A stretch of 64,000 nucleotides of DNA from JBJXHN01 sp046233135 (GTDB lineage Bacteria > Pseudomonadota > Alphaproteobacteria > Rhodospirillales > Rhodospirillaceae), in assembly GCA_046233135.1 (NCBI GenBank), contig JBJXHN010000001.1:930001-994000 (forward strand), written 5' to 3'. A model generated the notes under the pieces. The model saw only the letters and a list, made by a program, of their open reading frames with translations. It searched no databases and was not told where the DNA came from. Shown here one piece after another: positions 17,045 to 26,134 of this stretch; the stretch's first letter is position 1; each line of letters starts with the position of its first letter. The translations under genes were made by a program, and so were the position numbers.

Positions 17045-18253
17045 GTGAGCCGCGATGTCCGCGCCCCGTACCAGGACCAGTTTTTCCGATCACGCCGCAG
17101 CCCCCATGTCCGTTCCCTTGCCCTTGCCCTGGCCCGTGCCCTTGCGCTTGCCCTGATCCTGGCGGCTATGATCGGCCCGGGCCGGCCGGCGATGGCGCTG
17201 GAGGTGACCGATGTCCTGGGACGCACCGTCCACCTTGACCGGCCCGCCCGCAAGCTGCTGCTGGGGGAAGGCCGGTTTCTGATCGCCATCAGCCTGTTGC
17301 AGCCGGACAACCCGCTGGACCGGGTGGCGGGGATGCTCAACGAGTTCCGCCAGTTCGACCCCACCGGCTTCCACCGCTATGCCGAGGCTTTTCCGGCCCT
17401 GGAGACCACGCCGATCTTCGGCCAGACCTCCGAGGACAGCGTCCACCTGGAAACCGCGCTGATGATGCAGCCCGACGCGGCCATTTTCGGGATCAGCGGC
17501 CACGGTCCCCAGGCCAGTTCCAAGGCGATGCTCGACACCCTGGAGGCTGCCGGCATTCCCGTCGTTTTCCTGGATTTCCGCAATGCCCCCCTGGAGCACA
17601 CGGCCCCCAGCATGCGGGCGCTCGGCGCCCTGCTCGGCCTGCCCGGGGAAGGAGAGGCCTTCGCCGCCGCTTACGAACGGGATGTGGCGGCCGTCACCGG
17701 CCGGCTGGCCGGCTATGACGGCCCCAAGCCGTCGGTGGTGATGGAACTGCGGGTCGGGTTGGGGGAATCCTGCTGCTTCACCATCGGCCAGGGGATGCTC
17801 GCCGATCTGGTGACGGCGGCGGGCGGCGAGAACATCGCCACCCCCCTGCTGCCCGGCCCCACCGGCAGCCTCAACCCGGAACAGGTGCTGATGGCCGATC
17901 CGGACGTCTATGTGGGCACCGCCATCGGGGCGGTCAGCGGCGCCATGGCCGCGCCGGGCCGGATCGTCCTCGGCCCCGGCGTGTCCCGGGATATGGGCCG
18001 CAAGACCCTGGTCGCGGCCCTGGACCGGCCGGATGTCGCCCAGTTGAGCGCCGTCCGCAACGGCCGGGCCTACGCCCTGTGGCACCATTTCTACAACACC
18101 CCCTTCAACGCCTATACGCTGCAGGTCTTCGCCCGCTGGCTGCATCCGGAGCTGTTCGCCGATCTGGATCCCCAGGCGACCCTGGACCGTCTGCTGGCAC
18201 AGGTGAAGCCGGTGGACCTGAGCGGCACCTATGCGGTGGGAGTCCGTCCATGA
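17045..18253 (+). CDS. Iron/siderophore ABC transporter substrate-binding protein
   Basis: Periplasmic binding protein of the FecB/BtuF-like class III fold. The N-terminus has a basic stretch and a long Ala/Leu hydrophobic segment (~25-46), with likely cleavage after PAMA. The mature part starts LEVTDVLGRTVHLDRPARK, a typical opening of iron-complex binding proteins, and two lobes are joined by a long helix. I choose GTG 17045 because AGGAGG ends 6 bp before it; GTG 17039 directly abuts that site. The 402-residue protein overlaps the permease gene by 4 bp (ATGA), so it is translationally coupled to permease and ATPase. Confidence 0.88.
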   Translation: MSRDVRAPYQDQFFRSRRSPHVRSLALALARALALALILAAMIGPGRPAMALEVTDVLGRTVHLDRPARKLLLGEGRFLIAISLLQPDNPLDRVAGMLNEFRQFDPTGFHRYAEAFPALETTPIFGQTSEDSVHLETALMMQPDAAIFGISGHGPQASSKAMLDTLEAAGIPVVFLDFRNAPLEHTAPSMRALGALLGLPGEGEAFAAAYERDVAAVTGRLAGYDGPKPSVVMELRVGLGESCCFTIGQGMLADLVTAAGGENIATPLLPGPTGSLNPEQVLMADPDVYVGTAIGAVSGAMAAPGRIVLGPGVSRDMGRKTLVAALDRPDVAQLSAVRNGRAYALWHHFYNTPFNAYTLQVFARWLHPELFADLDPQATLDRLLAQVKPVDLSGTYAVGVRP

Positions 18254-19320
18254 GCCCCTCCGCCCTCAGCCTTCCCGACACCGGCCCCGACTATGCCGGC
18301 GCCTATCGCCGGCTGACCCGGCGCCGGGTCGTCCTGCTGGTCGCCGCTGCCGGGGCCACCCTGCTGTCCCTGCTGCTGGATCTCAGCACCGGGCCGGCGG
18401 GCCTGGGCCTGGGATCGATCCTCGACGGCCTGCTGGAGCCCGACAGCCTGTCGCGCACCGAACAGGTGATCCTGTGGAACCTGCGGCTGCCCCAGGCGCT
18501 GCTGGCGCTCACCGCCGGGGCCTGCCTGGGCCTGGCCGGGGCGGAAACCCAGACGGCCCTGAACAACCCGCTGGCCAGCCCGCATACCCTGGGCATCACC
18601 TTTGCCGCCATCCTGGGGGCCACCCTGGCCATCGTGTTCAAGGTCTCCCTGCCCCTGGTGCCGCCGATCCTGACCCTGCCGGCCATCGCCTTCCTGTTCG
18701 CCGCCGGGGCCGGCCTGCTGGTGCTGGCCTTGTCCATCCGCTTCGGCTCGAACACCGAAACGGTGATCCTGTTCGGCATTGCCCTGCTCTTCACCTGCGC
18801 GGCCCTGGTGGAACTGCTGCGCTTCGTCGCCGATGCCGAGGACGTGCAGCAAAGCGTGCTGTGGAGCATGGGCACCCTGAACCGCGCCACCTGGCCGGCC
18901 GTGGCCGTGGTCGCCGGCGCGCTGGCCGTCGGCGCCCTGTTCGCCCTGCGCGGCGCCTGGTCCATGACCCTGCTGCGCAGCGGCGACGAACAGGCCCGCA
19001 GTGCCGGGCTGTCCGTGCACCGCCTGCGGCTCGGTGCTTTGCTGCGCACCAGCCTGCTGGCCGGCACCGCCGTGTCCTTCGTCGGCGCCATCGGCTTCAT
19101 CGGCCTGGTCGCGCCCCATATCGCCCGCATGGCGCTGGGAGAGGATCACCGCTTCTACCTGCCCGGTGCGATGGTGGCCGGCGGGCTGCTGCTGTCCCTG
19201 GCCTCCGTCTTCGCCAAGGTGATCGTGCCCGGCGTGCTGGTCCCCGTGGGCATCGTCACCGCCCTGATCGGCATTCCCGCCTTCCTGGCCCTGGTGACCA
19301 TCCGGAGGATGCGCCGATGA
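18250..19320 (+). CDS. FecCD-family iron ABC transporter permease
   Basis: An inner-membrane permease of the FecCD/BtuC family (356 residues, about ten helices). Key blocks are RLPQALLALTAGACLGLAG near residue 80 and the C-terminal GAIGFIGLVAPHIARM, which contacts the ATPase. It starts at ATG 18250, overlapping the binding-protein gene, and its stop overlaps the ATPase start (ATGA), the tight coupling usual for such operons. It would import iron-siderophore, heme or cobalamin; iron is preferred from the context. Confidence 0.93.
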   Translation: MSPSALSLPDTGPDYAGAYRRLTRRRVVLLVAAAGATLLSLLLDLSTGPAGLGLGSILDGLLEPDSLSRTEQVILWNLRLPQALLALTAGACLGLAGAETQTALNNPLASPHTLGITFAAILGATLAIVFKVSLPLVPPILTLPAIAFLFAAGAGLLVLALSIRFGSNTETVILFGIALLFTCAALVELLRFVADAEDVQQSVLWSMGTLNRATWPAVAVVAGALAVGALFALRGAWSMTLLRSGDEQARSAGLSVHRLRLGALLRTSLLAGTAVSFVGAIGFIGLVAPHIARMALGEDHRFYLPGAMVAGGLLLSLASVFAKVIVPGVLVPVGIVTALIGIPAFLALVTIRRMRR

Positions 19321-20114
19321 CCCGTTCCTCCCCCTCTCGCGGCCTCGACGTGGCGGCGGTGTCCGTCGGCTATGGCCGCCGGGCTTCCGTGCTCGCCGAC
19401 ATCACCCTGCCCGCCCTTGCGCCGGGCCAGCTGGTGGCCCTGCTCGGCCCCAACGGGGCGGGCAAGTCCACCCTGCTGAAGGCCCTGGCCGGCCTGATGC
19501 GCCATCAGGGCCGCATCCATTTCAACGGCGAGGCGCTGGGAGAGCTGGGGGCGACCCGGCGGGCGCGGGTCATCGGCTATGTGCCCCAGACGCCGCCCCA
19601 GCCCAGCGCCCTTCTGGCCTATGAATTCGCGCTGAGCGCCCTGCGCGCCGCCGCGCCGGACCTGTCCGCCGGCGCCGCTGAACAGCGCATCGCCGAAACC
19701 TTCGGGCTGCTCGGCTTGCGGGACCAGGCGATGGCGCCGGTCAGCGCCCTCTCGGGTGGCCGGCGGCAGCTGCTGGGGCTGGCCCAAGTGGTTGCCCGGC
19801 GCACGCCGCTGGTGCTGCTGGACGAACCCACCAGCGCGCTGGACATGAAATGGGAGATCGAAGCCCTGTCCCTGATGCGCTCCCTGGCGCAGGAAGCGGG
19901 GACGCTCTGCGTCATCGCCTTGCACGACATCAACCTCGCCCTGCGCTTCTGCGATCAGGCGGTGGTGGTGGCCAACGGGCGGCTGCAGGCGGCGGGACCG
20001 ACGGAGGAAACCATCACGCCGGCACTGATGGACCGCACCTACGGCGTCTCGGCCCGTATCGAACGCTGCTCGCAGGGGCAGCCGATCCTTCTGGCCGACC
20101 GGGCCGCCGGATAG
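19317..20114 (+). CDS. Iron ABC transporter ATP-binding protein
   Basis: The ATPase of the importer (265 residues). Walker A GPNGAGKST, Q-loop in GYVPQTP, signature SALSGGRRQLLGLAQ (SGGRR variant), Walker B LVLLDEPTSALD and the H-loop in ALHDINLALRF are all visible, so the enzyme should be functional. It overlaps the permease by 4 bp. The next gene encodes a DUF2218 protein 51 bp downstream, on the same strand. Confidence 0.94.
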   Translation: MTRSSPSRGLDVAAVSVGYGRRASVLADITLPALAPGQLVALLGPNGAGKSTLLKALAGLMRHQGRIHFNGEALGELGATRRARVIGYVPQTPPQPSALLAYEFALSALRAAAPDLSAGAAEQRIAETFGLLGLRDQAMAPVSALSGGRRQLLGLAQVVARRTPLVLLDEPTSALDMKWEIEALSLMRSLAQEAGTLCVIALHDINLALRFCDQAVVVANGRLQAAGPTEETITPALMDRTYGVSARIERCSQGQPILLADRAAG

Positions 20115-20165
20115 GGCGCGCCCGATTTTCCCCACCACATTTGAAACAGAAAGGACCCGGAGCCG

Positions 20166-20468
20166 ATGACTGCGGAATATGGCGCCGAAGCCACCGTCGT
20201 GACCGAAAAGGCCGGCCGCTATCTCGTCCAGCTGTGCAAGCATTTCGGCCACAAGGTGACGGCGGAATGGACCGAGACCACCGGCCATGTGGCGTTCGCC
20301 CCCGGCACCTGCCACATGGTCGCCGCCGACGGCCGCCTGACGGTGACCTGCGCCAGCGCCTCCGACGAAGGCTTGGCCCAGATCAAATCCATCGTCGAGG
20401 ACCACCTGACCCGCTTCGCCTGGAAGGAAGGGCTGACCCTGGAATGGCGGCAGGACGATCAGCGGTAG
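20166..20468 (+). CDS. DUF2218 domain protein
   Basis: A 100-residue cytoplasmic protein of family DUF2218, recognised from TEKAGRYLVQLCKHFGHK and the FAPGTCHMVA.DGRL segment. The function is unknown, but homologs commonly lie beside siderophore or iron-uptake genes, as this one does. An RBS (GGAG) precedes ATG 20166. Its 3' end overlaps the convergent 90-residue gene by 10 bp. Confidence 0.85.
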   Translation: MTAEYGAEATVVTEKAGRYLVQLCKHFGHKVTAEWTETTGHVAFAPGTCHMVAADGRLTVTCASASDEGLAQIKSIVEDHLTRFAWKEGLTLEWRQDDQR

Positions 20469-20731
20469 GGATCGGGCTGTGTCACCTCGGGCATCTGCGG
20501 CGGTGGCGTGTTCGACACCCGGATCGCCAGCCCCATCGTCCCGGCCAGCACCAGCACGCCCACCACCCACAGCAGGATCACCAGGGGCTTGGTGCCCTTG
20601 CGATAATCGCCGGGATCCGGGGGCGTGCCGCCCCCTTCTCCGCCGCCGTTGTTCCCGTCCTTCTTCGGCTCCCGCCCGGGGTCTTCGGGTCCGGTGCCGG
20701 TGCCGCCGGGGATGGAGCCGTCACGCATCAT
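20459..20731 (-). CDS. Small single-pass membrane protein
   Basis: A 90-residue protein of no recognised family. Residues ~1-45 are Gly/Pro/Asp-rich and probably disordered; ~47-70 form one TM helix (LVILLWVVGVLVLAGTMGLAI); a short polar tail follows. Its start overlaps the CoxG-like gene stop (TAATG), so the two are likely coupled. Both have a single C-terminal-half TM helix, suggesting that they meet at the membrane. It could be an accessory of the CoxG-like protein; that is inference. Confidence 0.6.
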   Translation of the reverse strand: MMRDGSIPGGTGTGPEDPGREPKKDGNNGGGEGGGTPPDPGDYRKGTKPLVILLWVVGVLVLAGTMGLAIRVSNTPPPQMPEVTQPDPYR

Positions 20732-21453
20732 TACCTCATCAGGCTATATAGGAACACGAGTGCCGCAAGGCCGACCACCGTACCCCAAGTCAGCACGATG
20801 GTCATCGTCTGGCCGTTCAGGGGGATGCGGGTCTTTTCCTCCTTGGACGCGCTCACCACCTGCGGCTTGATCGGCGGCGGTTCCGGAGTCACCGCGGCGG
20901 CCACCGCCGGCGCCGGCGGGGGGGCCGCCGGCGTCGGGGGAACCTCGGGTTCCTGCACCGGGGCGGCGGCCTCTTCGGCGGCGGTGGCGGGCACCTCTTC
21001 CGGGGCGCTGCCTTCGCCGACGATGTCCGAGAACTTCTGGAAGAAATCCGCCGCCGTGCGGTCGGCGACGCCGCGCACCAGGCGGGCGCCGACGCTCGCC
21101 AGCTTGCCGCCCACCTCGGCCTTGGCGGCGTAGGTCAGGCGGGTGGCCGACGGTCCTTCTTCGGTCAGCTCCACCCGGGCGCTGCCCTTGGCGAACCCGG
21201 CCGCGCCGCCGCTGCCCTTGACGTTCAGGGTGCAGCCCTTGGGGGGCTCCACATCGGTCAGGGTCACGTCGCCGGAAAAGCGGGCCGACACCGGCCCCAC
21301 CTTGACCTTCACCTTGCCGGAAAATTCCGTATCCGACGTTTTGTCCAGAACCTCGCAGCCGTCGATGCACTGCTTGAGGATCTCCGGATCGTTGATGCCT
21401 TCCCACACCTTCTGGATCGGTGCCGGGATCGTCGTTTCCCCCGTGAAGTCCAT
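20731..21453 (-). CDS. CoxG-like SRPBCC protein with C-terminal membrane anchor
   Basis: A carbon monoxide dehydrogenase subunit G (CoxG) family protein. Residues ~1-145 form the SRPBCC fold (MDFTGETTIPAPIQKVWEGI, GCEVLDKTSDTEF, GGKLASVGARLV), followed by an Ala/Pro/Glu-rich linker (~155-200) and a C-terminal TM helix (~217-237). CoxG helps recruit or mature molybdenum hydroxylases at the membrane, and such a tail anchor fits that role. No coxMSL genes are in the window, so the partner is not known. A short gene overlaps its stop by one base. Confidence 0.85.
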   Translation of the reverse strand: MDFTGETTIPAPIQKVWEGINDPEILKQCIDGCEVLDKTSDTEFSGKVKVKVGPVSARFSGDVTLTDVEPPKGCTLNVKGSGGAAGFAKGSARVELTEEGPSATRLTYAAKAEVGGKLASVGARLVRGVADRTAADFFQKFSDIVGEGSAPEEVPATAAEEAAAPVQEPEVPPTPAAPPPAPAVAAAVTPEPPPIKPQVVSASKEEKTRIPLNGQTMTIVLTWGTVVGLAALVFLYSLMR

Positions 21454-21505
21454 GATCGTCCTGACCTTTGTTGTTGATCCGCCTGAATGCGCCGCAAGAA
21501 AACCG

Positions 21506-22402
21506 TTACGCCTTGTCGTAAAGGGTGTAGATCCCGTGGGTGCCCAGCTCCTTGCCGCCCGGCTTGTCCGCCAGGGCCGTGAACTGGTCGATGGCCAGCT
21601 TCAGGGCCTTGGCGTCCAGCCCCATGGTCTCCGACTCCTGGGCGGCGATGCCCATGTCTTTCAGGAAATGGTGCACATAGAAGCCCGGGGCGAAATCGCC
21701 GGCCACCATCTTCGGCCCCAGGGTGTTGAGCTGGAAGCCCCCCGCCGCACCCGACCCGATGGCCGACAGCACCTGTTGGGGATCCAGGCCGGCGCCCTTG
21801 GCATAGGCCAGCGCTTCGGCCACCCCCAGGATGGTGGCGGCGATGACCATCTGATTGGCCATCTTGGTATGCTGCCCCGCCCCCGGCGGACCCAGCAGGG
21901 TAACGGTCTTGCCCATGATATCGAACACCGGCCTGACCGCCTCGAAGGCGTCGGCCTCGCCGCCGCACATGATGGTCAGGCGGGCTTCCCGCGCGCCCAC
22001 ATCGCCGCCCGACACCGGTGCATCGATCGCCGCGCAGCCCTTGGCCGCCGCCGCCTCGGCAATGCGCTGGGCAAGGCTGGGGGACGAGGTGGTCATGTCC
22101 ACCAGAAAGGTGCCGGGCCTGGCGCTGTCGAGGATCCCCGGTGCGCCGTCCTTGCCGAAATAGACCTCTTCCACGTCGTGGGGGTAGCCGACCATGGTGA
22201 TCACCACCCCGGACGCTTCCGCCACCGCCGCCGGGCTGTCGCACCATTGGGCGCCGTCGGCCAGCAGGTCCTCGATCTTCGCCTTGGTCCGCGTATAGGC
22301 GTTCAGCCTGTAGCCGGCCCGGATCAAATGGCGGGCCATGCTTTTCCCCATGATTCCGAGACCGACGAATCCGACGGCGTGGGTTTCAGGGCTAACGGTC
22401 AT
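21506..22402 (-). CDS. 3-hydroxyisobutyrate dehydrogenase family oxidoreductase
   Basis: A beta-hydroxyacid dehydrogenase (298 residues), either 3-hydroxyisobutyrate dehydrogenase or tartronate semialdehyde reductase. The NAD(P)-binding motif GFVGLGIMGKSMARHL, the substrate-binding IDAPVSGGDVGA and the catalytic-lysine block GAGQHTKMANQM are intact. The residue after the second beta-strand (AYTRTKAK) suggests possible NADPH use. An RBS (GAGAGGA) precedes ATG 22402. It is followed after 52 bp by the CoxG-like gene on the same strand, and is divergent from phaC. Confidence 0.9.
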   Translation of the reverse strand: MTVSPETHAVGFVGLGIMGKSMARHLIRAGYRLNAYTRTKAKIEDLLADGAQWCDSPAAVAEASGVVITMVGYPHDVEEVYFGKDGAPGILDSARPGTFLVDMTTSSPSLAQRIAEAAAAKGCAAIDAPVSGGDVGAREARLTIMCGGEADAFEAVRPVFDIMGKTVTLLGPPGAGQHTKMANQMVIAATILGVAEALAYAKGAGLDPQQVLSAIGSGAAGGFQLNTLGPKMVAGDFAPGFYVHHFLKDMGIAAQESETMGLDAKALKLAIDQFTALADKPGGKELGTHGIYTLYDKA

Positions 22403-22707
22403 ACGGGTCCTCTCCCTTTAATGGTCCGGCGTCCCGGAGGCTGATGGATCCGGCCTCCCGGAGGCGTTATATTTCGGTGACAGGCAGCCGCGACGGGGCT
22501 GCTTCTGATAAGAAGGTTCGCACGGGATATGGGAACGGCAGCGGCCCGGGAAAACCGGTCCCGCGTATCAAGGGCATACCTCTTTAGAAGGGGGTCCCCC
22601 GGCCGGAGCGGCCGGAACGGCTCCTGTCCCTTCCCCAAAACCCCCAGGCCAAGAGCGTCCAAGCGCCGGCCACCCCCTTGCACGATGCCGGAGAGGATAC
22701 ACGTACC

Positions 22708-24489
22708 ATGACCTCCAAACGCCCGGAAACCACGTTCGCCGAGGCCTGGAAAGCCTGGGCCGACTGGACGGAAAAAAGCCAGAAGCTTTGGGCGGCCTCG
22801 ATGGCCAGCATGACCTCCAAGAACGACCTGGAGATCCCCGACCCGGACGCCGTACAGGAGTCGTTCCGCCATCTCGCCGAAAAGATCCTGGAGAACCCGG
22901 AACCCTTCCTGGATGCCCAGGCCACCTGGTGGCGGGATTTCATCACCTTGTGCGACTCAACCGCCAACCGGCTGCGCGGCGTCGATGGCCAGGTGATCGC
23001 CGAACCGGAAGCCGGCGACAAGAGGTTCAAGGACGATACCTGGACCCAGGATCCGCTCTATGACCACATCAAACAGTCCTACCTGATCACCTCCAACCTT
23101 ATGATGACCTCGCTGTCCAAGGTGGAAGGGATCGACGAGCCCCTGCGCCAGCGCATCGAGTTCTACATGCGCCAGGTGGTGGACGCCATGTCCCCCTCCA
23201 ACTTCGCCGCCACCAACCCGGTGGTGCGCCGCGCGACCCTGGAAAGCGGCGGACAGAACCTGCTGAAGGGCATCGAGAACATGCTGCGCGATTTCGAGCG
23301 CGGCGAAGGCCGCCTGCGCATCGCCATGACCGATGACGACGCCTTCGAAGTGGGCCGCAATATCGCCGTGACCCCGGGCAAGGTGGTCTATCAGAACGAC
23401 CTGATGCAGCTGATCCAGTATGCGCCGACCACCGAAACCGTCAACGAACGGCCGATCCTGGTGGTGCCCCCCTGGATCAACAAATTCTACATCATGGACC
23501 TGACCGAGAAGAACTCGCTGCTCAAGTACATGGTGGATCAGGGCAACACGGTCTTCGTCATCAGCTGGGTCAATCCCGACAAGCGCCACATCCACAAGAC
23601 CTTCGAGGATTATGTGGCCGAAGGCCCGCTGGAAGCGCTCGACGCCATCGAACGGGCCACCGGCCAGCGCGAGGTGACCATGGCCGCCTATTGCATCGGC
23701 GGCACCCTGACCGCCTGTACGCTGGCCATCCTGGCCGCCCGCGGGGACGACCGGGTCAAGGCGGCGACCCTGTTCACCACCATGGTGGATTTCGAAGAGC
23801 CGGGCGAGCTGGGGGTGTTCATCGAACCCCATCTGCTGGACAAGCTGGATGCCCATATGGCCAAGGAAGGCTTCCTGGACGGCCGCTATATGGCCACCGC
23901 CTTCAACATGCTGCGCGACAACGACCTGATCTGGTCGTTCTTCATCAACAACTACCTGCTGGGCCGCGACCCCATGCCCTTCGACCTGCTGTACTGGAAC
24001 AGCGATTCGACGCGCATGCCGGCGATGATGCACACCTTCTATCTGCGCAACATGTACGAAAAGAACCGGCTGGTGGACCAGGGCGGGATCAGCCTGCTCG
24101 ATACCCCCATCGACCTGCGCAAGATCAGGACGCCGATCTATATGCTCTCCACCAAGGAAGACCATATCGCGCCGTGGAAAAGCACCTTCCGCGCCACCGC
24201 CCTGTACAGCGGCCCGGTCAAGTTCGTCCTCGCCGGCAGCGGCCATATCGCCGGAGTGATCAATCCGCCCACCAAGGTCAAATACGGCTACTGGACCAAC
24301 GGCCGGAAGTACAAGGATCCGGATGCCTGGCTGGCCGCCGCCAAGGCGCATGAAGGCAGCTGGTGGCCGGACTGGAGCGCCTGGAACAAGTCCCATGCCG
24401 GCGACGAGGTGCCGGCGCGACTCCCCGGCGCGGGCGCCCTGCCCGCCCTCGAAGATGCGCCGGGCAGCTACGTCAAGGTCCGGCTGTAG
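22708..24489 (+). CDS. phaC: Class I poly(3-hydroxyalkanoate) synthase
   Basis: PHA synthase polymerising (R)-3-hydroxyacyl-CoA into storage granules. The 593-residue length fits class I. An N-terminal helical domain precedes the alpha/beta-hydrolase core. The catalytic triad is visible at about Cys329 (AYCIGGTL), Asp485 (STKEDHIAPW) and His513 (GSGHIAGVINPP). The lipase-like box begins with Ala where Gly is usual, but the nucleophile is intact. ATG 22708 follows GGAGAGGA. The gene has its own strong terminator at 24511-24548. No phaA/B/phasin genes are adjacent. Confidence 0.95.
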   Translation: MTSKRPETTFAEAWKAWADWTEKSQKLWAASMASMTSKNDLEIPDPDAVQESFRHLAEKILENPEPFLDAQATWWRDFITLCDSTANRLRGVDGQVIAEPEAGDKRFKDDTWTQDPLYDHIKQSYLITSNLMMTSLSKVEGIDEPLRQRIEFYMRQVVDAMSPSNFAATNPVVRRATLESGGQNLLKGIENMLRDFERGEGRLRIAMTDDDAFEVGRNIAVTPGKVVYQNDLMQLIQYAPTTETVNERPILVVPPWINKFYIMDLTEKNSLLKYMVDQGNTVFVISWVNPDKRHIHKTFEDYVAEGPLEALDAIERATGQREVTMAAYCIGGTLTACTLAILAARGDDRVKAATLFTTMVDFEEPGELGVFIEPHLLDKLDAHMAKEGFLDGRYMATAFNMLRDNDLIWSFFINNYLLGRDPMPFDLLYWNSDSTRMPAMMHTFYLRNMYEKNRLVDQGGISLLDTPIDLRKIRTPIYMLSTKEDHIAPWKSTFRATALYSGPVKFVLAGSGHIAGVINPPTKVKYGYWTNGRKYKDPDAWLAAAKAHEGSWWPDWSAWNKSHAGDEVPARLPGAGALPALEDAPGSYVKVRL

Positions 24490-24510
24490 GCACGCGAAAT
24501 TCCTACCCCG

Positions 24511-24548
24511 TGACGGTATGCGCGCAACACCCGCATACCGTCATTTTT
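24511..24548 (+). terminator. Rho-independent terminator of phaC
   Basis: A perfect 12-bp stem (24511-24522 and 24532-24543, 9-nt loop) is followed by TTTTT, 21 bp after the phaC stop. Confidence 0.92.
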
Positions 24549-24868
24549 CTATCTCGGCTCGCCAAGTCTACGACCCTTCGTCCCTTTGCCGGTCAGCGCA
24601 CGGCCCGCGCACAGGCCACCACCCTGAGGCGATAACATACTGTTTTTCTTAAATTTTTCGTTCAAATATCAATTCGGGCAAACCAAGACTAATGGGGCAT
24701 TCGGGCACCCTTTACGCAACATAACCCCACATTCACCTAACTCTACATTTATGAAATAACGAAAAAACTGACATCAACCACCCCGCCGGATCCTTTACTA
24801 CCCCGGATTCATGCCATATAACCGAAAAATGTGATTGATTATGGATGCTATTGAGGAGGGGTTACGTT
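24549..24868. other. AT-richer intergenic region before the aminotransferase
   Basis: This 320-bp stretch carries no coding region I can support. It is less GC-rich than its surroundings, especially 24631-24780, and must contain the promoter of the downstream aminotransferase gene. A GAGGAGGGG ribosome binding site lies at 24853-24861. Confidence 0.6.
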
Positions 24869-26035
24869 TTGTCGCTTTCGATCATGTCTCTTCCGCAGGA
24901 CACGCTTGAGTTCCAGATGTTCGTCATGGACGAGCTTGCGGATTCCGCGATCCAATCGGGCAACGACGTCATCAAGATGACCATCGGCATTTCCGAACTG
25001 CCGGTTCCCGAGGGCGTTCGCCGCGTTTTTTCGCAGAAGGTCGATGACCTGGAGACCACCCGCCTGGTCTACCCCCAGGGCCTGCCCGAGTTGCGCAGCG
25101 CGGTTTCGGACTATTACCGGGACAACTTCGGCGCCGAGAGTGATCCGGAACAAGTCATCATCAACGTCGGCACCTCGGCGATTTTCCGGAATATCTTCCA
25201 GGTGACCTGCAAGCCGGGCCAGAAAATCCTGCTGCCCCGGCCCTATTACTGCCTGTACCTGCTCAGTGCGGTGCTGGCGGGGGGGGAGATCACCTACTAC
25301 GACATCGATCCCCAGACCATGCGGCTGGATGTGGAGTCGTTCCGGAAGGCCTACACCCCCGACGACACGGCAGTGGTGGTTCTGAACAGCCCGGGCAACC
25401 CGCTGGGCAACCTGCTGACGCGCGACGAGGTGGAAACCATCAACCAGATCGTCGCCGGCCGGTCCTTCATCATCCACGACGAGATCTATAACAACGTGGT
25501 GTTCGAAGGCGAATACCGCTGCCCGTTGTCCTATATCGACCAGTACCGGGACACCCATATCGTCACCAACAGCTTCTCCAAAGGTTTCCGGATGTACACC
25601 AAGCGGGTCGGCTATGCGATCCTGCCGGAACCCCTGATCATGCCCCTGCGCATCGTTCAGCAGCACACCCTGCTGACCTGTGACCCGGTGGCCCAGATGG
25701 GCATGATCGAAGCGCTGAAGGACACGGACAGCCCCAAGGAGCTGACCGCCGTTTACGCCGCGCGGGCCAAGTACACCTGCAGCCAGCTGGACGGCACGGG
25801 CTGCCAGCCGCTGGAACCCAAGGGCGGGTTCTACGCCGTGCTGAACTGCGAAGACTGGATCAAGCGCCACGGCATGGAGGATTCCAAGGACCTGGCCCGG
25901 GATATCCTGAAGAAGGTGCATGTCTCCACGGTTCCGGGCACCGACTTCGGCTATCCCTACGGCCTGCGTCTCAGCTTCTGCCAGAGCCGCTACAACGACG
26001 GTATCGACCGCCTGCGCGACTATTTCACCGCTTAA
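24869..26035 (+). CDS. PLP-dependent class I/II aminotransferase
   Basis: A fold-type I aminotransferase (388 residues). The substrate-binding loop TTRLVYPQGLPELRSAV, the cofactor-binding LNSPGNPLGN and DEIYNNVVF, the Schiff-base lysine in NSFSKGFRMYTKRVGY and the C-terminal GLRLSFCQS arginine are intact. The GAGGAGGGG site points to TTG 24869 as start; ATG 24884 is the alternative. Specificity cannot be read. Two SAM methyltransferases follow on the same strand, suggesting a small pathway in which an amino or keto acid is transaminated and methylated. Confidence 0.87.
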   Translation: MSLSIMSLPQDTLEFQMFVMDELADSAIQSGNDVIKMTIGISELPVPEGVRRVFSQKVDDLETTRLVYPQGLPELRSAVSDYYRDNFGAESDPEQVIINVGTSAIFRNIFQVTCKPGQKILLPRPYYCLYLLSAVLAGGEITYYDIDPQTMRLDVESFRKAYTPDDTAVVVLNSPGNPLGNLLTRDEVETINQIVAGRSFIIHDEIYNNVVFEGEYRCPLSYIDQYRDTHIVTNSFSKGFRMYTKRVGYAILPEPLIMPLRIVQQHTLLTCDPVAQMGMIEALKDTDSPKELTAVYAARAKYTCSQLDGTGCQPLEPKGGFYAVLNCEDWIKRHGMEDSKDLARDILKKVHVSTVPGTDFGYPYGLRLSFCQSRYNDGIDRLRDYFTA

Positions 26036-26051
26036 GACCGGACAGGATGCT

Positions 26052-26083
26052 CCCGGCCCGCCAGGCCCCCGCGGCGGGCCGGG
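26052..26083 (+). terminator. GC-rich hairpin after the aminotransferase
   Basis: An 11-bp perfect stem (26052-26062, 26073-26083; 10-nt loop) stands 16 bp after the stop. The following CTTCCGTTT is only weakly T-rich, so this may be a partial terminator before the methyltransferase pair. Confidence 0.5.
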
Positions 26084-26134
26084 CTTCCGTTTGGGCGACC
26101 GACCTGTATTCAAAAACCGACTGGACAGTTTTTC

